Positions 48,862 through 56,857 of a stretch of 56,857 bases of DNA are shown in pieces. The stretch's first letter is position 1; the number at the start of each line of letters is the position of its first letter. This DNA is from Rhodococcoides fascians A44A (GTDB lineage: Bacteria; Actinomycetota; Actinomycetes; Mycobacteriales; Mycobacteriaceae): assembly GCF_000760735.1 (NCBI RefSeq), contig NZ_JMEX01000005.1, forward strand, positions 343,812-400,668, written 5' to 3'. The notes under the pieces are model-generated. The model worked only from the letters and a program-made list of their open reading frames with translations. It did not search any database and was not told the DNA's origin. A program made the translations under genes and the position numbers.

Positions 48862-49770
48862 TCACGACGCAGGAAAACCGACCGGAGCGACGTCCACGGA
48901 CACCGAGATGCTGCTTTCCTCCGCCTCGGTGTAGATGACGCCTCGTAGTGGCGGAACGTCGGCGTAGTCACGGCCCCACGCCACCGTCGTGTACCGCTCG
49001 TCGACGAGTTGGTCGTTGGTCGGGTCGAAGGCGAGCCATCCAGCCGCGCCGGTCCACACGGCAGCCCAGGCGTGGGTGGCGTCCACCCCGATCATCCGTT
49101 CCTTGCCCGGTGGGGGTTCGGTAGCCAGGTAGCCGGACACGTATCGAGCAGCAAGACCTTTCGCCCGCAGGCACGCGATCGCGAGCCTGGCGAAATCCTG
49201 GCACACGCCCGATCGCGCCTCGAGCACGTCCGCGACTTTCGTCGACACCGTCGTGGAGCCGGACTGGTAGGTGAAATCGGTGAAGATGCGGTGCGTCAGA
49301 TCGACGATCGCCTCTCGGAGTGGCCGACCTGCCGGAAAGCTCGCCTCCGCGTACGCCACGACGCCGTCGGTGATCTCCGGCGTGACGAGGTCGAGAACGA
49401 ACTCCACGGCCGTGGCACGTGCACCGGACGCGGTGTACTCCCCCGGTGCCTGCGGCCTGGCCGTCTCCCACGGTTCCGTCGCACCCGACTCCAGGTCCCG
49501 AGTGGACGGCTCGTCGACCTCCACGAGCGAATCGGCGGTCACGACCAGTCTGTCGTGGTCGCTCGTCACGTGGAAGTACACGTCCTCGTTTCCGAAGACA
49601 TCGACGCCGTAGGACTGATCCGTCGGCGCCGGCTGCACCTCGACCGACTTCTCGAGGCAACGCTGACCCTCGAACTCCCGCGGAGCGAGAAACCCGCGTC
49701 CGTACGACGAGGTCACGCGATCCGAATACGTGTAGGTGGTGATGTGCCGGATTCTGTACCGCCTGCTCAT
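48862..49770 (-). CDS. Transglutaminase-like cysteine protease family protein
   Basis: A 302-residue protein of the bacterial transglutaminase-like family (COG1305 type). The N-terminal beta-rich domain (YRIRHITTYTYSDRV) is followed by the catalytic core with Cys in SGVCQDFARLAIACLRAKG, His in VDATHAWAAVW and Asp in FDPTNDQLV. No signal peptide is present, so it is probably cytosolic. Its ATG overlaps the stop of the ATP-grasp/alpha-E gene as ATGA. It is the smallest member of the three-gene cluster. Confidence 0.92.
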   Translation of the reverse strand: MSRRYRIRHITTYTYSDRVTSSYGRGFLAPREFEGQRCLEKSVEVQPAPTDQSYGVDVFGNEDVYFHVTSDHDRLVVTADSLVEVDEPSTRDLESGATEPWETARPQAPGEYTASGARATAVEFVLDLVTPEITDGVVAYAEASFPAGRPLREAIVDLTHRIFTDFTYQSGSTTVSTKVADVLEARSGVCQDFARLAIACLRAKGLAARYVSGYLATEPPPGKERMIGVDATHAWAAVWTGAAGWLAFDPTNDQLVDERYTTVAWGRDYADVPPLRGVIYTEAEESSISVSVDVAPVGFPAS

Positions 49771-52502
49771 CGGAAATCACCACTTCCCGTCGTCTGACGT
49801 TGCGAGAGGTTACCGCCGACCGTCCCCCACAGCGGCTGAGTCCCGCCGGGAAGCACCATGTGCGTCGCAAGCACCACACGAGAGAGTTCCTCGAGCTGAT
49901 CGTGAATGCCGTCCACCAACTCGACGAGGTCCACCCGCCTGCCCGAGGCGTCGACGCTTTCGAGGTCGCCCGGATCCACGCGTCGCAGCCGCACCGCGAT
50001 CTGTTCGACGAGTTGTTCCGCCCGCGACGTGCCCGACGCGTCGGGAAGCGCTCCGAGATCGTCCTTGACTCGATCCAACTGATAGACCAACGATCGTGGG
50101 TTGTATTCGTCGAACAACAGCAGCTGCGCGACGGCGGCGGGGCGTGCACGGCCCCGGTTGCGGCGACGATAGATCACCGACGATTCCGCCGCGCCGAGCA
50201 CGGAATCGATGACCGCCTGCTCGGTCGACGGTGTCAACGCATGGCTCAGCGTGGCGGACAGCAGTGCCGTCAGCTGAAGCCCGCGCTCGATCCGGCGGCC
50301 GCAGTCCATCAGGTACCAGCCCGCGTCACGCACCATCGACTCGGACGCCAGACCGGACAGTGACAGCAAACCGCGCAGCACCGAAGACTGCGACGCCGCC
50401 AGTTGTGCGCCGTCGGCGGTGTCGGTGTCGGCTAGCTCGCCCAGCGCTGCCTCGATCCGGCTCAGAACAGCCCAGGTGTCGTTCGACAGCTGATCCCTGA
50501 CACCTCGCGCGGCTTGCTGCAGACGATCCACCGACTGTGCGACCGAGCCGAGTCGGTCCACGTCGAGCATCAGCGACCGAAGCTCGGCGACCGCGTCGGC
50601 GCAGACGTCCTCGTCGAAGAAGCCGGGGCCGGTACGAGACACCTTCGTCACGGCCTGCAGCAGGATGGGCAGGCTGTCGCTGCCGTCCAGCCACGGCATC
50701 GAGCGGTAATCCTGGTGTCGTTCGCGCGCCGCGATCAACAGACGTGTCATGTCCTCGGCGCGTTCGCTGTAGCGCCCGAACCAGAACAGATCGCCGAGCA
50801 CGCGGGGCGAGCTGACGACGTCGACGTTCTCGGTCGCCGCGTACTGCGGCAATTCCTCGACCGAGGCGGGCGGCGTGTGGGCAGCCGAATCGGCCGTGGT
50901 CACCCGCTCGGCGGAACGCACCCACACGTCCTTCGACGCCACCGTGATCAGCGGGTCCGCCACGGGCGAGGTGACCAGGACCTGCCCCAGGCCGCCCGTC
51001 ATCGGCGTGTATCCCGTTCGCTGGGCGACGCTGAACAGCCTCATCCCGACTTCGGCGGCACCGATCGTGCCGCCGAAACCCGACCCGGCGGGTGCACTGG
51101 AGAACTCGGGGACTTCCTGACCGACCCACGCCCACGGCTCGGCACGCAGACGATCGACGAATTCGCCTGCCGCGAAATCGGTCAGGTCGTGGCCGACGAC
51201 GGTGTCACGAGTCGTCACGGATCGGAAGATCAACGAGCGAACGCCTGCCGTCAGACGCGAGACCCCGTGCTGCTCCCCGCCCCAGATCGACGGCGTCGAC
51301 TCGAGCAGCAGGTCCTCGTCGAGCAACGCACGACTCAGCGCGGGTAGAAGAGAAGGAAGTGCCGGATTCTCGAGCACACCACTGCCGAGGGTGTTGACCA
51401 CGGTGACTGCACCGCGACGTAGAACCTCGACCAGCCCCACGACACCCAACCGCGAATCGGGACGCAGATCCAACGGGTCGGTGAACTCGGCGTCGACGCG
51501 CCGCAGGACCACGTCCACCCGGCGAAGTTTGCCGAGCGAACGCATCCACAGGCATCCGTCGCGCACCACCAGATCGGCGTTCTCCACCAGCGGGAACCCG
51601 AGCACAGTGGCGAGGTACGCCTGGTCGAAAGCCGTCTCCGAGTGCGATCCGGGACTGAGGACCACGACGACGGGGTCCTCGGCAGCCGCGGGGGCGGCGT
51701 CGATGAGCGCAGACCGGACAGCGCGAGCGAACGTCGACAACGGGCGCGGATTCGTGTCCTGGAACAACTCGGGCGTCGCCCGCGACATCACACGGCGGTC
51801 CGCGAGCGCGTACCCGATTCCCGACGGCGCCTGTGTTCGATCGGCGACCACTCGGAACCGACCGTCGGATGCCCGGCCCACGTCGGCGGCGTGGAAGAAC
51901 AGTTGCCGTGGACCTGGCACGGTGATCCCGTGCGCCTCACGGACGTACCCGGGGTCGCCGAACACCAGTTGCGGAGGAATCACACCGTCGGTGACCGTGC
52001 GCATGTCGCCGTAGAGATCGGTGAGAACTGCATCGAGCAGACGCGCGCGCTGGATCAGTCCGGCCTCGAGAACATCCCAGTCCTCGGCGGCCAGCACCAG
52101 CGGAATGCCGTCGAGGCCCCACCTCACCGGAGTCGTGAGCGCCTCGGACGCCCCCACCGACACGGGGTTGTACGTGATCCCGTGCTCGTCGACGAGGCTG
52201 CGAACTCGATTCTGCAGGGCGCGTTCGCCTCCGCGACCGGCCCGATCGAGCCCGACGATCAGTTCCGACCACTGCCGACGGAGGCCCGAGACTTTCCCGT
52301 CTCTCTCGCCGGGGCCGTCACTCAGCAGTTCGTCGTACCGGTCGTCCGAACCCGGCAACCCGCGCCGACGGCTGCGATACGCCTCGACCGCTTCCGTCGA
52401 CGCGAATCCGACCGTCGAACCGGGCGCACCCGACGACGTCACCGACTCGGGCGACGCGCCGACAGGGGCCGCGCTGCTCGGTGTCGCATCCACGGGCACC
52501 AT
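49767..52502 (-). CDS. Circularly permuted ATP-grasp protein fused to alpha-E domain
   Basis: A 911-residue fusion. The first 45 residues are low-complexity. Residues of about 75-560 form a circularly permuted type 2 ATP-grasp domain (YNPVSVGASEALTTPVRWGLDGIPLVL, QLVFGDPGYVREAHG, VVVLSPGSHSETAFDQAYLA, VNTLGSGVLENPALPSLLPALSRALL). Residues of about 580-895 form the helical alpha-E domain (RVLGDLFWFGRYSERAEDMTRLL, DAGWYLMDCGRRIERGLQL, NPRSLVYQLDRV). In many bacteria these are two genes; mycobacteria have a similar fusion. ATP-grasp folds of this type are thought to ligate amino acids to peptides. The product is unknown. The 48-bp gap upstream separates it from the large DUF2126 gene. Confidence 0.92.
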   Translation of the reverse strand: MVPVDATPSSAAPVGASPESVTSSGAPGSTVGFASTEAVEAYRSRRRGLPGSDDRYDELLSDGPGERDGKVSGLRRQWSELIVGLDRAGRGGERALQNRVRSLVDEHGITYNPVSVGASEALTTPVRWGLDGIPLVLAAEDWDVLEAGLIQRARLLDAVLTDLYGDMRTVTDGVIPPQLVFGDPGYVREAHGITVPGPRQLFFHAADVGRASDGRFRVVADRTQAPSGIGYALADRRVMSRATPELFQDTNPRPLSTFARAVRSALIDAAPAAAEDPVVVVLSPGSHSETAFDQAYLATVLGFPLVENADLVVRDGCLWMRSLGKLRRVDVVLRRVDAEFTDPLDLRPDSRLGVVGLVEVLRRGAVTVVNTLGSGVLENPALPSLLPALSRALLDEDLLLESTPSIWGGEQHGVSRLTAGVRSLIFRSVTTRDTVVGHDLTDFAAGEFVDRLRAEPWAWVGQEVPEFSSAPAGSGFGGTIGAAEVGMRLFSVAQRTGYTPMTGGLGQVLVTSPVADPLITVASKDVWVRSAERVTTADSAAHTPPASVEELPQYAATENVDVVSSPRVLGDLFWFGRYSERAEDMTRLLIAARERHQDYRSMPWLDGSDSLPILLQAVTKVSRTGPGFFDEDVCADAVAELRSLMLDVDRLGSVAQSVDRLQQAARGVRDQLSNDTWAVLSRIEAALGELADTDTADGAQLAASQSSVLRGLLSLSGLASESMVRDAGWYLMDCGRRIERGLQLTALLSATLSHALTPSTEQAVIDSVLGAAESSVIYRRRNRGRARPAAVAQLLLFDEYNPRSLVYQLDRVKDDLGALPDASGTSRAEQLVEQIAVRLRRVDPGDLESVDASGRRVDLVELVDGIHDQLEELSRVVLATHMVLPGGTQPLWGTVGGNLSQRQTTGSGDFR

Positions 52503-52550
52503 CGAGTCGTCATTCCTTCCGTCGGGCGTCGCGGGTGGCCGCGCGGGCCA

Positions 52551-55500
52551 CTAGCCGGCGTAGACACCCGTACGCCGGAGATCCAACATGCCAGGCGCCG
52601 TCACGTCGATCGATTGGCGCGCCTGCAACTCGAGCAATCTTGCTACGTCCACCTTGCCGGAGGTGAACCCGCCCTCCTCGAATCGACCGTTGCGGCGCGC
52701 CTCGGCCTCGACCGAGTTCACCGGCGGCCCGTCGTAGGACCGCCCACCTGGATGAACCACGTGGTAGGTGCAGCCTCCGACTGCTCGTCCCGTTTGCTTT
52801 TCCACGAGGTCGAACCGAAGCGGACTCTGTACCTCGATGGTCGGGTGCAGTGCACTCGGCGGCTGCCACGCCCGGTAGCGGACGCCGGCGACCTGAACGT
52901 CCTGCCGTTCGGTCCGCAGCATCGGCACCGGAACCCCGTTGCACGTGACCATGTATCTGCCATCGTCCGCACCGGCGATCTTCACCTGAAGCCGCTCGAC
53001 GGACGAGTCGACGTACCGGGCGGTGCCGGACGACGTCGACTCCTCGCCCAGTGTGTTCCACGGTTCGATCGCGCCGCGCAGTTCCAATTCCGCATCACCG
53101 ATCACGGTGGTCCCCAACCGCGGAAACCGGAATTCGGTGAAGGGGTCCAGCCAGCTGGTGTCGAATTCGATATCGTGCTCTCTCAGGTCCTCCGCGACTC
53201 GGCCGATGTCGCTGATCACGAAGTGCGGCAACATGTACCGGCCGTGCAGGTTCGACCCGTGCCGAATCAGCGGCGCGTCGAGCGGTGTGTCCCAGAACCT
53301 CGACACCATCGACCGCACGAGCAGCGACTGCACCATCGCCATCTGGTGGTGCGGCGGCATCTCGAATCCGCGCAGTTCCAGCAGACCCAATCGGCCGCGT
53401 GTGCTGTCCGGGCTGTAGAGCTTGTCGATGCAGAACTCCGCACGGTGTGTGTTGCCGGTGATGTCGGTCAGCAGATGGCGAAGCGCGCGATCCACCACCC
53501 ATGGCGACCCAGTCCGATCCGACCCCGTCAACCTCTGGATTTCACTGAACGCGACCTCCAGTTCGTACAGCGCCTCTTCGCGGCCCTCGTCGGCGCGCGG
53601 CGCCTGCGACGTCGTTCCGATGAAGCGACCCGAGAACAGATACGACAACGACGGATGTCTTTGCCAGTGAGTCAGGAGCGACACCAGCAGGTCCGGTCGG
53701 CGCAGAATCGGCGAATCCGACGGCGTGACGCCACCCAGAGTGATGTGGTTGCCGCCGCCGGTCCCCCGCGTCGTGCCGTCGTTGTCGAATCCTTCCGTGC
53801 TCAGCCGTGATCGGCGTGCTTCGCGGTACAGCGTCTCCATCAGCTCGTTCTGTTCCGCCCAGGACGACGACGGTTGAACGTTCACCTCGATGACGCCGGG
53901 ATCGGGGGTGACTGTCAATGTCTGCACGCGTGGATCCGACGGAGGTCCGTAGCCCTCGATGACGACGGGCGTCTCGATCGCCGACGCGGCGTCCTCCACC
54001 CGAGCGACCAGATCGACGAAGTCCTCCAACCGGTCCACGGGAGGCATGAACACATGCAGGATGCCCTCCCGCACTTCGGCGACGAGCGCCGTCACGCCGT
54101 TGCCGCCGACGACGCCCCGATTCGACTCGTTCGCCAGTGCGAGTCGCGCGTATCGCGCCTCGGCCGGGTCGACGGGCCGAGGTGGACGCTGCGTCATCTG
54201 ACGCGCAGGCAACGGATCCTTGCGGTCGGTCGGGTCCGACGGATTCTCCGGCGGACCACCGGTCCACGAGATGGCACTGAGCGGAAGCCGCAAGCCTGCG
54301 GGCGAGTCGCCCTCGAGAAGCACGATGCGACCACGGCGGAGAGTCCAATCCGCGCTGCGCCACCCCGTGCCGTCGGGAGTTCTGCCGATGGGCAGAACGA
54401 ACGCCGCTGGTTCGTCGGTACTGGACTCGAGCTTCGCCAGCAACGCCGCACGGGCGTCCGGGGTGTCGGTGCCGGGTTCGATGTCGGCGTCGACGGGCGG
54501 ATCGCCGTACGGCTGCCGGACGTAGTCGAGTAGCCGCACCAACGGATCCTCGAACGCCGGTCGTGCCTGCTCTGCCGGTAATCCCAGGCCTTCCACCAGT
54601 TTTTCCACCAGAGCCCGGGACGCGGAGTTGTCCACGTCGGCGGGCCGCTCGTCGGCAGGAAGCCACGGATCGGCGATCAGATCGGAGTCGCTCCACAACG
54701 ATTCACCGTCGGTCCGCCAATACAGACCGACCTGCCACCGCGGCAACGGCTCACCGGGGTACCACTTGCCCTGGCTGCGTTGGACCAACCCGTCGGGTGC
54801 GTAGATGGTGCGCAGACGCTCGGCGAGTGCGCTGGCCAGGATTCGCTTGTGCGGACCGTCGGCGGTGGTGTTCCATTCGGGCGCGTCCTGATTCTCGATG
54901 GCGACGAACGTCGGCTCACCTCCCACCGTCAATCGAATGTCCTGCGCACTCATGCGGGCATCGAGCGTCGATGCAGTCCGCCGGATGGCGTCCCACTGCT
55001 CCTGGGTGTACGGCAGTGTCGTGCGCGGGTCCTCGTGTACCCGAACCACGGTGTTGGAGAAGTCCAGCTCTGCGGTGCATTTGCTCGTGGCGCCGGAAAT
55101 GGCTGCCGCCGTGGACGGGTGCGGCGTCGCCGACAGAGGGATGTGGCCTTCGCCCGCGAACAATCCGGAGGTCGGGTCCATCCCGACCCACCCCGCACCC
55201 GGGAGGTAGACCTCCGTCCACGCGTGGAGGTCCGTGAAGTCGGCTGCAGGCCCGGACGGACCGTCGAGAGACTTCACGTCGGACGCGAGCTGCACGAGGT
55301 ACCCGGACACGAACCGCGCGGCCAATTTCATCTGGCGCAGAACGGACACCAGCAACCACGCCGAGTCTCGACACGAACCGACAGCTGTGGTCAGCGTGTG
55401 GTCCGGGCTCTGCACACCCGGTTCCATCCGCACCGAGTAGCCGACGTCGCCGAGGACGGCTTGGTTCGCCATCACCAGAAAATCGATGGTGCGCAGCGTG

Positions 55501-55949
55501 TCACCGCGTTCGCGTGCCGCCGCCTCCAACTTCTCCACCCACGTGGACACGACCGGCCCTGGGCCACTTCCTTCTTCGTCCTCGTCGACGGGCCGCAGAT
55601 ACGGCTCCAGATCCGGCAGGTCCGCCTTGTCGTACTGAAAACCGAAATGCTCCGCCCAGTCCTCGACGAAGAAGTCGAGCGGGTTGATGACGGCCATGTC
55701 GGCGACGAGCCCGACAGTGATCGACATGTGATCGGTTCGTTCCGGAAAAACGACGCGTGCCAGAAAGTTTCCGAACACGTCCTGCTGCCAATTCACGAAA
55801 TGCTCGGCAGGTTCGATCTTCAGCGAATACGCTTCGATCGGTGTCCGAGAATGCGGCGCAGGCCGCAGTCGGATCTCGTGCGGAAACACTTGGACCGTGC
55901 GGTCGAACGAGTAACTTGTTCGATGTTCCAGAGCGACCTTGATGCCCAC
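52551..55949 (-). CDS. Large transglutaminase-like / DUF2126 protein
   Basis: A 1132-residue protein. Residues 1-320 resemble the small transglutaminase: VALEHRTSYSFDRTVQVFPHEIRLRP, then catalytic Cys in AVGSCRDSAWLLVSVL, His in TDLHAWTEVYLPG and Asp in GMDPTSGLFAG. The remaining 800 residues match DUF2126, with RLTVGGEPTFVAIENQDAPEWNT, TGGGNHITLGG and RHPSLSYLFSGRFIG. The start is a GTG with GAGGGG 6 bases upstream; a 41-codon longer frame is rejected. It is first of the three-gene cluster, followed by the ATP-grasp/alpha-E and small transglutaminase genes. No signal peptide is seen. Confidence 0.92.
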   Translation of the reverse strand: MGIKVALEHRTSYSFDRTVQVFPHEIRLRPAPHSRTPIEAYSLKIEPAEHFVNWQQDVFGNFLARVVFPERTDHMSITVGLVADMAVINPLDFFVEDWAEHFGFQYDKADLPDLEPYLRPVDEDEEGSGPGPVVSTWVEKLEAAARERGDTLRTIDFLVMANQAVLGDVGYSVRMEPGVQSPDHTLTTAVGSCRDSAWLLVSVLRQMKLAARFVSGYLVQLASDVKSLDGPSGPAADFTDLHAWTEVYLPGAGWVGMDPTSGLFAGEGHIPLSATPHPSTAAAISGATSKCTAELDFSNTVVRVHEDPRTTLPYTQEQWDAIRRTASTLDARMSAQDIRLTVGGEPTFVAIENQDAPEWNTTADGPHKRILASALAERLRTIYAPDGLVQRSQGKWYPGEPLPRWQVGLYWRTDGESLWSDSDLIADPWLPADERPADVDNSASRALVEKLVEGLGLPAEQARPAFEDPLVRLLDYVRQPYGDPPVDADIEPGTDTPDARAALLAKLESSTDEPAAFVLPIGRTPDGTGWRSADWTLRRGRIVLLEGDSPAGLRLPLSAISWTGGPPENPSDPTDRKDPLPARQMTQRPPRPVDPAEARYARLALANESNRGVVGGNGVTALVAEVREGILHVFMPPVDRLEDFVDLVARVEDAASAIETPVVIEGYGPPSDPRVQTLTVTPDPGVIEVNVQPSSSWAEQNELMETLYREARRSRLSTEGFDNDGTTRGTGGGNHITLGGVTPSDSPILRRPDLLVSLLTHWQRHPSLSYLFSGRFIGTTSQAPRADEGREEALYELEVAFSEIQRLTGSDRTGSPWVVDRALRHLLTDITGNTHRAEFCIDKLYSPDSTRGRLGLLELRGFEMPPHHQMAMVQSLLVRSMVSRFWDTPLDAPLIRHGSNLHGRYMLPHFVISDIGRVAEDLREHDIEFDTSWLDPFTEFRFPRLGTTVIGDAELELRGAIEPWNTLGEESTSSGTARYVDSSVERLQVKIAGADDGRYMVTCNGVPVPMLRTERQDVQVAGVRYRAWQPPSALHPTIEVQSPLRFDLVEKQTGRAVGGCTYHVVHPGGRSYDGPPVNSVEAEARRNGRFEEGGFTSGKVDVARLLELQARQSIDVTAPGMLDLRRTGVYAG

Positions 55950-56065
55950 GGCGAGCCCCTCACAAATCTCGAATCGGTAAGAACCACCAACCTTAGAGGT
56001 CCTCAGCTGTGCCCGCTCGGTGGAGAATCGACGACGAAACCAAACGGGCGGTGGGCGCGTAGTGC

Positions 56066-56087
56066 TTGACACGCACCCCCGGGTGCG
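56066..56087 (+). promoter_or_regulatory. Candidate -35 with palindromic spacer upstream of the RDD gene
   Basis: TTGACA (56066-56071) is followed at once by an inverted repeat, CGCACCC and GGGTGCG, with a 2-base centre (56072-56087). The -10 is not obvious. The repeat would sit in a promoter spacer, a normal place for a repressor. The rest of the 206-bp gap shows nothing else I recognise. Confidence 0.35.
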
Positions 56088-56155
56088 GTTCGCTCAGCGT
56101 CGAAATCCAGACATTTGTCAACGACTCAACATCACGTCAGTCGAGGGGAACATCA

Positions 56156-56806
56156 GTGAGCGAGAACCCGCCCAACGGACCTCAGTACGGTTCGGATCCG
56201 AATCAGCCTCAGTATCCCCAGAACCCAGCCGGCGGGTACCCGCCTCCCGGAAACGCCGGTGGATATCCGCCTCCCGGTAGCTACCCTCCCCCCGGCAACT
56301 ACCCACCACCTCCGGGCAACTACCCGCCGCCGCCGGTCGGCGGTAACGCCGCATACGGGTCCGGTTCACAGTTGCCCGGAGGCGGGCAACCAGGGAGCCT
56401 CGGACTACGTTTCGGCGCACGTCTGATCGACGGCATCATCGTCGGAATCGTGCTCGCGGTCTTCTACGTGATTCTTCCATCCGGGTTCTTCGGCAGCCTC
56501 CTCTTCGGAATCATCTCCGCAGTCCTCGGATTCTCGTATTTCGTCTTCCTCGAATCGTCCCGCGGACAAACCTTCGGCAAGCAGTTGCTGGGACTGCGCA
56601 CGGTGGGAGTCGCCGGAGGCAACCCAACTCAGGCAGAGGCTGCGAAACGCAACGCCTTCATGCTTCTCAATGTCGTCCCCCTTCTCGGCGGACTCCTGGT
56701 GTTCATTGCATACATCGTCATCGCGGTGACCATCAATTCCAGCCCGACCAAGCAGGGCAAGCACGACGAGATCGCCGGCGGAACCCAGGTCATCACCACG
56801 AAGTGA
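56156..56806 (+). CDS. RDD-family membrane protein with Pro/Gly/Tyr-rich N-terminus
   Basis: A 216-residue protein. Residues 1-80 are low-complexity, with repeated GGYPPPG/NYPPP units (at least five). The RDD domain follows: RFGARLIDGIIVGIVLAVF with the conserved Arg and Asp, then two further helices (LLFGIISAVLGFSYFVFL and NVVPLLGGLLVFIAYIVIAV), with the conserved FGKQLLGLRTV loop between them. The start is a GTG with GAGGGGAA 5 bases upstream. Function is unknown; RDD proteins are sometimes linked to transport. A hairpin terminator follows. Confidence 0.88.
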   Translation: MSENPPNGPQYGSDPNQPQYPQNPAGGYPPPGNAGGYPPPGSYPPPGNYPPPPGNYPPPPVGGNAAYGSGSQLPGGGQPGSLGLRFGARLIDGIIVGIVLAVFYVILPSGFFGSLLFGIISAVLGFSYFVFLESSRGQTFGKQLLGLRTVGVAGGNPTQAEAAKRNAFMLLNVVPLLGGLLVFIAYIVIAVTINSSPTKQGKHDEIAGGTQVITTK

Positions 56807-56825
56807 CCCGCTGAACGATCAGCGA

Positions 56826-56855
56826 GCGGGCCCGCCTCCACATCGGCGGGCCCGC
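56826..56855 (+). terminator. Hairpin terminator after the RDD gene
   Basis: A perfect 11-bp G/C stem (GCGGGCCCGCC with GGCGGGCCCGC) around an 8-base loop, 20 bases past the stop. The window ends before any T-run could be seen. Confidence 0.7.
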
Positions 56856-56857
56856 CC

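Overview
This window looks like the chromosome of a high-GC actinobacterium of the mycolata, most likely Rhodococcus or a close Nocardiaceae relative. Nearly every protein resembles its mycobacterial counterpart, and the gene order follows two blocks I know from Mycobacterium tuberculosis. These are tpiA-pgk-gap / whiA-yvcK-rapZ-uvrC / rib genes-rpe-rsmB-fmt / priA-metK-coaBC-rpoZ-gmk-mihF / pyr operon, and nusB-efp-pepQ-aroBKC-aroE-mltG-ruvX-alaS-rarA plus the transglutaminase/ATP-grasp cluster. In M. tuberculosis the two blocks are far apart; here they meet at the pyrR-nusB junction. I see no IS element, prophage, CRISPR array, tRNA or rRNA. The region is core genome rather than an island.

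Layout. Almost all genes lie on the minus strand, so transcription runs from high to low coordinates. From low to high: glycolysis (tpiA, pgk, gap; 1-3006); whiA, yvcK, rapZ, uvrC (3164-8242); a PH-like membrane protein and the riboflavin genes ribH, ribBA, ribE, ribD with rpe (8284-12907); an MmcQ/YjbR protein, rsmB and fmt (12971-15753). Next comes a small accessory-looking patch: a His-rich PadR regulator, a divergent plus-strand GGDEF protein and an exported cyclase-family enzyme (15841-19192). Then priA, metK, coaBC, rpoZ, gmk, mihF (19285-25237); the pyrimidine operon pyrR-pyrB-pyrC-PH-like protein-carA-carB-pyrF (25398-34226); nusB, efp, pepQ (34343-36590); a plus-strand membrane protein (36664-37284); the shikimate genes aroB, aroK, aroC, aroE with an orphan prepilin peptidase (37368-41563); mltG, ruvX, alaS, rarA (41567-47595); a phosphotransferase-like protein; a three-gene transglutaminase / circularly permuted ATP-grasp-alpha-E / large transglutaminase-DUF2126 cluster (48862-55949); and a plus-strand RDD membrane protein (56156-56806).

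Genes inside each block are very tightly packed. Many stop codons overlap the next start by 1-4 bases (ATGA, GTGA, TAATG), which suggests translational coupling. No gene-free stretch exceeds 300 bases. The longest gaps are the 5' side of the RDD gene (about 206 bp), the pyrF-mihF gap (160 bp), the divergent padR-GGDEF gap (158 bp) and the whiA-gap gap (157 bp).

The best regulatory signal is an RNA stem-loop just before pyrR. It carries a near-consensus PyrR-binding loop, and its lower stem would bury the pyrR Shine-Dalgarno sequence. Other points of interest are tandem repeats that extend the PyrR C-terminus, a loop-less 50-bp palindrome between convergent genes, a PadR operator-like palindrome over a predicted promoter, and the uncharacterised peptide-ligase-like cluster at the right end.
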